A DNA stretch of 64,000 nucleotides, taken from Bacteroidales bacterium (GTDB taxonomy: Bacteria; Bacteroidota; Bacteroidia; Bacteroidales; UBA932). Both the position numbers and the translations under genes were made by a program. The notes below the pieces were generated by a model. That model saw only the letters and a list, made by a program, of their open reading frames with translations, was not told where the DNA came from and ran no database searches. Positions 59,116-64,000 of the stretch are shown here, one piece after another (within the stretch, counting starts at the first letter, position 1; every line of letters begins with the position of its first letter). The stretch spans positions 124,001-188,000 of the forward strand of contig JAKSJN010000001.1 in NCBI GenBank assembly GCA_024402135.1. The letters are read 5' to 3'.

Positions 59116-60483
59116 CTATCGTGTCGGTTCCTGCAGCCAGTCAGGTTCCGACACGAATTCCATTATATCGTTACTGACAGGATGATGAAAAGCCAGTGAG
59201 GCAGCATGAAGATGGAGTCTTTCAGCCATTCCCTCCTTGCCCGCAGCCTCGATCTGACCACCATACAGCCTGTCTCCAAGGATAGGACGTCCAAGTCCTT
59301 CCGGGTGCGCTGCATGTACGCGCAGCTGGTGAGTACGGCCGGTAAGAGGCGTGAACCGTACGTCGGTATATCCTTCCGCTGTACCGCCGAGCTTCTCGAA
59401 CAGGGTCAGAGCCGTCTTGCCTTCGTCCGAATCCACCATCTGACGCGGCCTGTCGTACCAGTCTGGCGCAAGAGGCAGCTCGATGCGGCCCTTTTCCGCT
59501 ATGGAAACCCCAGGGCACAACCTTGCGACATAGGTCTTATGCACTTCCCTTGCCGCGAACTGCCCTTCAATATTGACTTTTGCCGCAAGAGTCTTTGCAT
59601 ACACCATAAGCCCGGAAGTATCCATGTCCAGCCGGTGGCAGGAATGCACAGGAAAGCCACAATGTTCCTCAAGCAGTTCCAGCAATGATTTCATTGCAGT
59701 CCGTCCAGGGACAGCAAGCACTCCGGAAGGCTTGTTGACGATAATGATGGCGTCATCCTCGTATCTTATGTCCAGAATCGCTTCGGCAGACTCAAGAGGG
59801 CTGTCCTCGACATCCAGTCCCTTCATCATCCATGGAAGAAGCGGACCGCATTTCCCCTGGCAGGAAGGATAGAAGCGCCCATGATGACGGATCTCCCGCC
59901 TAGGAGACGCGCCATACCAGAACTCTCCCATCGCAAGCGGCTGCAATCCGTTACGGTTTGCATAGTTGAGCAGTTTCGGAGCCGCGCAATCCCCTGTCCC
60001 CCCTGGAGGGACTATTCCCCTGATTGCAAAAACCTCTCGTATGGACTTTATGTCACCGTCTGCAGCCGCAACCTTTGCATTATCGAAAATCCATCCCTGC
60101 AATGCGACCGAGCGCTGCTTTCTCTCCGCTTTCAACGCATCGACCGGCTCCCCAGCAGCTTCCAGTTCCTTTATCTTTGCATTTATTGAAGAAATCTCAA
60201 ATTCTTCCTTTTTGAAATGGCTTTCAGGGTCGCAAAGGTCCAGGACCGGAGGCACGAACCCCTCTATCATACTGCGCCCGCCGACGTTTCCGGAGAATGC
60301 ATTCAAGGTGTGCAAGTTTCCGTCCACATCCCTTACCAGCATGACACCCAGCATCTTACCCTCAGAGAATAAATCCTTGAGCGCTGGGTCGGAATCTATC
60401 CTGGCAATCAGGTTGTCCGCAGCCTTCCTCACAAGTGGATGCGGGGTGTAGCAGAAAGGGTATGTAAACTTGCCAAACGTCAT
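59116..60483 (-). CDS. RluA-family pseudouridine synthase with long N-terminal extension
   Basis: 455 residues. Residues about 240-440 are an RluA-type catalytic domain: IIIVNKPSGVLAVPG, SCHRLDMDTSGLMVYAK with the catalytic aspartate, and FTPLTGRTHQLRVHAAH. The first 230 residues are an extension with a coiled helical stretch (about 95-125) and a segment with two cysteine pairs near GDCAAPKLLNYA and SCQGKCGPLLPW, as found in a Bacteroidota-type subfamily. RNA target unknown. Its stop lies 15 bases from the convergent maf stop, with an 8-bp inverted repeat at 59120-59155. Confidence 0.92.
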   Translation of the reverse strand: MTFGKFTYPFCYTPHPLVRKAADNLIARIDSDPALKDLFSEGKMLGVMLVRDVDGNLHTLNAFSGNVGGRSMIEGFVPPVLDLCDPESHFKKEEFEISSINAKIKELEAAGEPVDALKAERKQRSVALQGWIFDNAKVAAADGDIKSIREVFAIRGIVPPGGTGDCAAPKLLNYANRNGLQPLAMGEFWYGASPRREIRHHGRFYPSCQGKCGPLLPWMMKGLDVEDSPLESAEAILDIRYEDDAIIIVNKPSGVLAVPGRTAMKSLLELLEEHCGFPVHSCHRLDMDTSGLMVYAKTLAAKVNIEGQFAAREVHKTYVARLCPGVSIAEKGRIELPLAPDWYDRPRQMVDSDEGKTALTLFEKLGGTAEGYTDVRFTPLTGRTHQLRVHAAHPEGLGRPILGDRLYGGQIEAAGKEGMAERLHLHAASLAFHHPVSNDIMEFVSEPDWLQEPTR

Positions 60484-60571
60484 TTTAAAGTTTTTTATTA
60501 TCGCCTAACTATGCCAATATCAGCACTAAAACGATAAAAATGCGACTTTTTAAATTTTTTTACTAAAAAGT

Positions 60572-60602
60572 ATTGCAGGTTTCAAAAAAGGTAGTACCTT
60601 TG
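60572..60602 (+). promoter_or_regulatory. Promoter of the intergenic RNA
   Basis: ATTG (60572-60575) and TACCTTTG (60595-60602) with a 19-base spacer. RNA would begin near 60608. Confidence 0.72.
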
Positions 60603-60607
60603 CATTC

Positions 60608-60726
60608 GAGTTGAGGTTCTAACGGAGCAACCCTCCCTCTCAACTTATTGGTTATTAGTTTTAGTGTTATTAATTATGTGGTTAGTATGAGTGGTCCACG
60701 CGTGAGCGCAGGCCCTCATTTTTTTT
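60608..60726 (+). ncRNA. Intergenic small RNA, about 118 bases (candidate)
   Basis: The predicted transcript starts with a hairpin whose outer arms are AGTTGAG and CTCAACT (about 60609-60645), with an inner GGTT/AACC pairing, runs through a U/A-rich linker, and ends in a terminator whose stem (60688-60718) is capped by CGC-GTGA-GCG, a GNRA-type tetraloop. Eight T follow (60719-60726). A longer form could run to the second terminator at 60786-60818 (about 210 bases). No known family was recognised; 5' and 3' ends do not pair as in 6S RNA. Confidence 0.6.
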
Positions 60727-60785
60727 GCAGCTACCCGTACGGTTCAGGCGGCATCGCAGATGGCTGCACAAAGATAAGAATAGTT

Positions 60786-60818
60786 CGGCAGGCATTTATT
60801 TTGTCCTGCCGTTTTTTT
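60786..60818 (+). terminator. Second terminator before the GH9 gene
   Basis: A 7-bp stem CGGCAGG / CCTGCCG with a 12-base loop is followed by seven T (60812-60818). It overlaps the -33 to -7 spacer of the GH9 promoter, so transcription arriving from upstream would be stopped inside that promoter. Confidence 0.85.
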
Positions 60819-60830
60819 ATCGTACCTTTA
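60800..60830 (+). promoter_or_regulatory. Promoter of the GH9 gene
   Basis: TTTG (60800-60803) and TACCTTTA (60823-60830) with a 19-base spacer, about 58 bases before ATG 60889. Confidence 0.68.
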
Positions 60831-60888
60831 AACGATATTTTGACTATTTATTCACTATTAATAACTATCAACTATCAACCAACGTACA

Positions 60889-63483
60889 ATGAAAAAGCTA
60901 CAACTAGCGGCCTATGGTGCACTCATCGCATCAATGGCATCCTTGAACGCAGGTGCCCAGTCAATGAAGATGAATGATCTCGAGTATTTCGAGAAGACAG
61001 GATCTAACGTCCTCGTCTACAACAACATCTACAATGGTGGTTTCTGCGACGAGAAGCTCGCCGGCATCGAGCTCATCCAGAAGGGCGAGCGTATCGGCAC
61101 CGGTGGTGGAATCCGCCTCATGAACACTCCTGAGCAGTGGGACATCTACGGAACAATGACCAACCGTGAAGTGAACCGCGCACAGAACTATGTCGAGGTA
61201 GAGCTCACCTATGAAGACTACAACTTCGTATCGAAGATCAGGGTGACTCCTAAGGACGCAGGTGTCCTCATGCAGGTATTCCTTGACAAACCGGTTCCAG
61301 CAAGCCTCGTAGGCAAGGCCGGCATGAACCTCGAGTTCTTCCCTGCTTCATATTTCGGAAAGAACTATCTCGTTGACGGCGCAGCAAGAATCCTTCCTAA
61401 GTACCCTCAGCACAACACCGAGGTACGCCCTGTATCCGAGAAGATCCCTCAGTACTTCGGCGAGACCACTTTCGACGATCGCGGACGCGGCGAATTCCTC
61501 GTTCCTATCGCTCTCTCTACCGGTCACCAGATCGTTCTCGCACCAGAGGACAGCGGCCTTTCCGTTGGCATCACCTCCGACCAGGAGGTCAGCCTCTATG
61601 ACGGCCGTCTCCTCGCACAGAACGGTACCTTCGTGGTTCGTTCACTCCTCCCTGCAGGCAAGACCGGCAAGGTTCTCGAGTGGTACGTTGAGCCAGCTGA
61701 CAACCCTGACTGGATCAGAAAGCCTAACATCGGCTTCTCACAGGTAGGTTATACACCTGCACAGAAGAAGGTCGCAGTTGTCGAGCTCGACAAGAGAGCC
61801 GCAGTTGCAAAGACCGCAAAGATTCTCCGCGTCACCCCTACAGGCAAGAAGGAAGTTGCCCTCGAGGCTGCAGTCGAGAACTGGGGTGTTTACAACAACC
61901 GTTACAACTACGCAAGAATCGACTTCTCAAGCATCACCACCCCTGGTCTCTACAGCATCCTTTACGACGGAGTCGAGTCAAACGCATTCCCTATCGACAA
62001 GGACATCTATTCTGACAAGTGGCATGCTTCTATGGACATCGCTCTCGTAGTCAACATGGACCACATGATGGTTAATGAGGCTTACCGCGTATGGCATGGC
62101 GCAGCCAACATGGATGATGCAATCATGGCTCCTGCAAACATCAGCCTCCACGATGGTTATCGTCAGGGCGACGAGAACTGGACCAAGTACAAGCCACTCG
62201 AGCATGTTCCTGGCCTTGCAGTCGGCGGATGGTATGACGCAGGTGACTTCGACATCCAGCAGAACTCTGTTGTCACCACCACCAGCGACCTCGCAACTCT
62301 TTGGAGAATGTTCCGTCCAGACAGAGACATGACCTACATCGACCAGGCTACCAAGTACGCAGACATCCACCGTCCTGACGGAATTCCTGATGTTGTTCAG
62401 CAGATCCAGCATGGTACCCTCAACATGAATGCACAGATCGAGGCTCTCGGTTTCGTATCAGGCAACATCGGTCAGCCTCAGATGCATCAGTACCACCACC
62501 TCGGCGACGCAGTAAACCTCACCGACGGTCTCATCTACGACCCTAGCCTCGCACCATACGAGGTATCAGCCGACGGAAAGCGCAGCGGTACCTATGATGA
62601 CCGTATCATCATGACCCGCAAGCCTTCTGCAGCAGGCGTAATGAACTCTATCGTTGCTCTTGCAGCTTCTTATCCTGCACTCAAGGAGTACTATCCTGAG
62701 GAGGCGGAGAGATCTATCAAGAACGCCGAGATGCTCTGGGACAAGTACGTCATCAACGCAAAGCCAGAGGACGAGGACCCTATGATGGCAAGATGGGGCG
62801 GCAGCGCAAACGTTGGCTTCAACGGCGCAATCGAGCTCTATTATGCTACCGGAAAGAAGGAGTACAAGGATTACTTCATGAGCCGCATCGACAAAGAACT
62901 TCAGCCTTCAGCTCCTGCAAACAACAGGAACTCAAGCGGTGCATTCATGCCAAGATTCAACCTCAACAACCTTCTCCGCATCTACGATCTCCTCAGCAAG
63001 AAGCAGAAGGCACAGGTTGACGCTCTCATTCCTGGTTATGTAGAAAGCCTTTCCAAGTCTGGCAACGACAACCCTTACGAGGTTACCATCGCAGGCTACG
63101 GCTGGGGTGGAAACAACCAGGTCATCGGCAATGCATTCAACTGCTACCAGATCTGGAAGATGTTCCCAGACAAGGTTGACCCAGAGAATATCCTCAAGGG
63201 ACTCAACTATCTCTATGGCTGCCACCCTTACAGCAACGTATCATTCATCCTCGGTGTCGGTGTAAACACCAAGAAGGTTGCTTACGGCAACACCCGTGCT
63301 GACTATACCACCATCGCCGGTGGCGTAGCTCCTGGTCTTCTCGTGAGAAACCCTGACTTCCTCGAGAACAAGGACGACTATCCTTTCCTCTGGGGTGAGA
63401 ATGAGTGCTGTATCAATTCAGTACCAAACTACGTAATGCTTACTCTCGCTGCTCAGGAAGTAGCTGAGGCTATCAATAAGTAA
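60889..63483 (+). CDS. GH9 endoglucanase-type enzyme with N-terminal Ig-like domain
   Basis: 864 residues with a signal peptide ending AGAQ. Residues about 25-270 form a beta-rich N-terminal domain not recognised. An Ig-like CelD-type domain (IGFSQVGYTPAQKKVAVVEL) begins near 280. The GH9 barrel follows: GGWYDAGDFDI with the catalytic aspartates D450/D453, a helical barrel, and LWGENECCINSVPNYVML with acid candidate E839. It should cut cellulose or beta-glucan. Codon choice is very strongly biased toward CTC, ATC, AAC, GAC, GTT and CGC/CGT, unlike several neighbours, suggesting high expression. Own promoter and terminator. Confidence 0.9.
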   Translation: MKKLQLAAYGALIASMASLNAGAQSMKMNDLEYFEKTGSNVLVYNNIYNGGFCDEKLAGIELIQKGERIGTGGGIRLMNTPEQWDIYGTMTNREVNRAQNYVEVELTYEDYNFVSKIRVTPKDAGVLMQVFLDKPVPASLVGKAGMNLEFFPASYFGKNYLVDGAARILPKYPQHNTEVRPVSEKIPQYFGETTFDDRGRGEFLVPIALSTGHQIVLAPEDSGLSVGITSDQEVSLYDGRLLAQNGTFVVRSLLPAGKTGKVLEWYVEPADNPDWIRKPNIGFSQVGYTPAQKKVAVVELDKRAAVAKTAKILRVTPTGKKEVALEAAVENWGVYNNRYNYARIDFSSITTPGLYSILYDGVESNAFPIDKDIYSDKWHASMDIALVVNMDHMMVNEAYRVWHGAANMDDAIMAPANISLHDGYRQGDENWTKYKPLEHVPGLAVGGWYDAGDFDIQQNSVVTTTSDLATLWRMFRPDRDMTYIDQATKYADIHRPDGIPDVVQQIQHGTLNMNAQIEALGFVSGNIGQPQMHQYHHLGDAVNLTDGLIYDPSLAPYEVSADGKRSGTYDDRIIMTRKPSAAGVMNSIVALAASYPALKEYYPEEAERSIKNAEMLWDKYVINAKPEDEDPMMARWGGSANVGFNGAIELYYATGKKEYKDYFMSRIDKELQPSAPANNRNSSGAFMPRFNLNNLLRIYDLLSKKQKAQVDALIPGYVESLSKSGNDNPYEVTIAGYGWGGNNQVIGNAFNCYQIWKMFPDKVDPENILKGLNYLYGCHPYSNVSFILGVGVNTKKVAYGNTRADYTTIAGGVAPGLLVRNPDFLENKDDYPFLWGENECCINSVPNYVMLTLAAQEVAEAINK

Positions 63484-63503
63484 GATTCAATTCTTTCATA
63501 TGA

Positions 63504-63536
63504 AAGAGCCGCCCATAGCTGGACGGCTCTTTTTTA
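63504..63536 (+). terminator. Terminator of the GH9 gene
   Basis: AAGAGCCG / CGGCTCTT stem (63504-63531), with additional inner GCC/GGA pairing possible, followed by TTTTT. Confidence 0.88.
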
Positions 63537-63543
63537 TGCCATA

Positions 63544-63894
63544 TTACGATAAACTTGATGGAGTATTGCGATAGTATCTTGCTAAAAGTCTGCGGAATGG
63601 TTCAACTGCATCAGCAGGCTTTCCACTGCTTTTTGCAAAATGATGGAAAATCAGAGCTTTCAGCGAAATCGGAGGGATGTCTTCCCCGGATGAGGCCCCG
63701 GAAGGATCCGACTTGACATACTCCCCTACATAGTCCTGCAGGATGTCAGTCTGACCGGAGAGGCCAAGTTCGATCCAATGCCTCTCAAATTTCCAGAGCA
63801 GCTCCTTGACCGGATCATCGTATACAGGGCATTCTGCTTCCCCTTTGTAAAAGCGGCAGCAAGTCGCTGCGATTTCCCTTATCCTTCCGTCCAT
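63544..63894 (-). CDS. Small hypothetical protein
   Basis: 116 residues, helical and charged, without signal peptide. It has a cysteine pair (TCC near residue 12 and one at 22) and an aromatic stretch KELLWKFERHWIELGL. Family not recognised. It starts one base beyond the stop of the upstream DUF4250 gene and was therefore probably made from the same mRNA. It ends 8 bases from the GH9 terminator. Confidence 0.62.
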   Translation of the reverse strand: MDGRIREIAATCCRFYKGEAECPVYDDPVKELLWKFERHWIELGLSGQTDILQDYVGEYVKSDPSGASSGEDIPPISLKALIFHHFAKSSGKPADAVEPFRRLLARYYRNTPSSLS

Positions 63895-63895
63895 G

Positions 63896-64000
63896 TCACC
63901 TTACTTTGTTCAGGGACGCGTCATAAGACAAGCCGACGGACGCCAGCTTTGCTTCTATTTCCGGACGATCGCAGTCAAATGCCGCACAGATATCGTCCAG
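63896..64000 (-). CDS. DUF4250 protein, C-terminal part (5' end outside the window)
   Basis: The last 34 residues visible (LDDICAAFDCDRPEIEAKLA ... VGLSYDASLNKVR) fit the second half of DUF4250, a family of about 55-60-residue proteins with a D-R-x-E-L-x-x-K-L-x-x-x-G-F-x-Y pattern near the end. The gene continues past the right edge of the window, on the minus strand, and is followed at once by the 116-residue gene at 63544-63894. Function unknown. Confidence 0.72.
   Translation of the reverse strand: MDDICAAFDCDRPEIEAKLASVGLSYDASLNKVR

Larger units (their letters stand above)
60484..60888. other. 405-base intergenic region with small-RNA locus
   Basis: Between rluA-like and GH9 genes. It contains a consensus promoter (60572-60602), a small-RNA candidate, two terminators (60688-60726 and 60786-60818) and a second promoter (60800-60830) for GH9. 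No coding ORF is apparent. Confidence 0.7.

Noticed and set aside
59120-59155. Inverted repeat at the end of the rluA-like gene as the maf terminator
   Set aside because: The 8-bp arms are separated by 20 bases, no T-run follows, and the left arm is coding sequence. Possible but not supported.
60608-60818. Intergenic RNA as 6S RNA or as a known riboswitch for GH9
   Set aside because: The 5' and 3' ends do not pair as in 6S RNA, no known aptamer core was recognised, and GH9 has a separate promoter beyond the terminators.

Overview
The window looks like the chromosome of an uncultured gut or rumen Bacteroidales (Bacteroidota). This rests on three things: promoters of the TTTG-N19-21-TAnnTTTG type in front of many genes; Bacteroidota-typical families (DUF4249 lipoprotein beside a TonB-dependent receptor, DUF3810, YolD with a Y-family polymerase, DUF4250, TIGR04076); and many lipobox or signal-peptide carbohydrate enzymes. 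Base composition is about half G+C by eye, except for an AT-richer accessory block near 10.5-14 kb. Genus is not determined. No tRNA, rRNA, CRISPR array, transposase or integrase was seen.

Layout. 1-3.5 kb: a truncated unknown gene, a lysozyme-like protein, a BNR-4 beta-propeller, a 30-residue membrane miniprotein and a zinc-ribbon protein. 3.5-9.3 kb: two arabinose-releasing enzymes, a GH54 arabinofuranosidase lipoprotein and a CE6-type esterase fused to GH51, each followed by a near-identical terminator. 9.4-14 kb: DUF3810 and an accessory island (DUF2975 plus small HTH; XRE-ImmA/IrrE plus PIN; HTH-nucleotidyltransferase). The island core is bounded by two 72-bp copies of the first 24 codons of the DUF3810 gene. 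14-17.8 kb: nitroreductase, TonB-dependent receptor, DUF4249. 17.9-21 kb: TauE/SafE exporter, HAD phosphatase, GH5-like enzyme, carbonic anhydrase. 21-27.4 kb: EamA transporter, YolD/Y-polymerase cassette, SGNH hydrolase, two GNATs, an FMN split-barrel protein and a repeat lipoprotein. 27.6-34 kb: DUF1593 hydrolase, Na+/alanine symporter divergent from a class-I-amidotransferase/M19-dipeptidase fusion, GH43. 34-46.7 kb: transporters (SBF, CDF, DUF389, NhaD), GH27, PgeF, M19 dipeptidase, DUF362 and small conserved proteins. 46.7-57.9 kb: acyl-CoA ligase, AraC regulator, and a long minus-strand run nagB-valS-thioesterase-tatA-tatC-ABC-F-small ORF-nitroreductase-DUF1349. 58-64 kb: kdsC-maf, an RluA-type synthase, an intergenic small-RNA locus and a GH9 endoglucanase.

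Together the exported enzymes point to breakdown of plant cell walls: arabinoxylan or arabinan (GH54, CE6-GH51, GH43), galactosides (GH27) and cellulose or beta-glucan (GH9, GH5-like). No SusC/SusD pair lies in the window. The parts most worth a second look are the island with its duplicated gene start, the unassigned intergenic RNAs near 27.5 and 60.7 kb, and the multidomain arabinofuranosidases.
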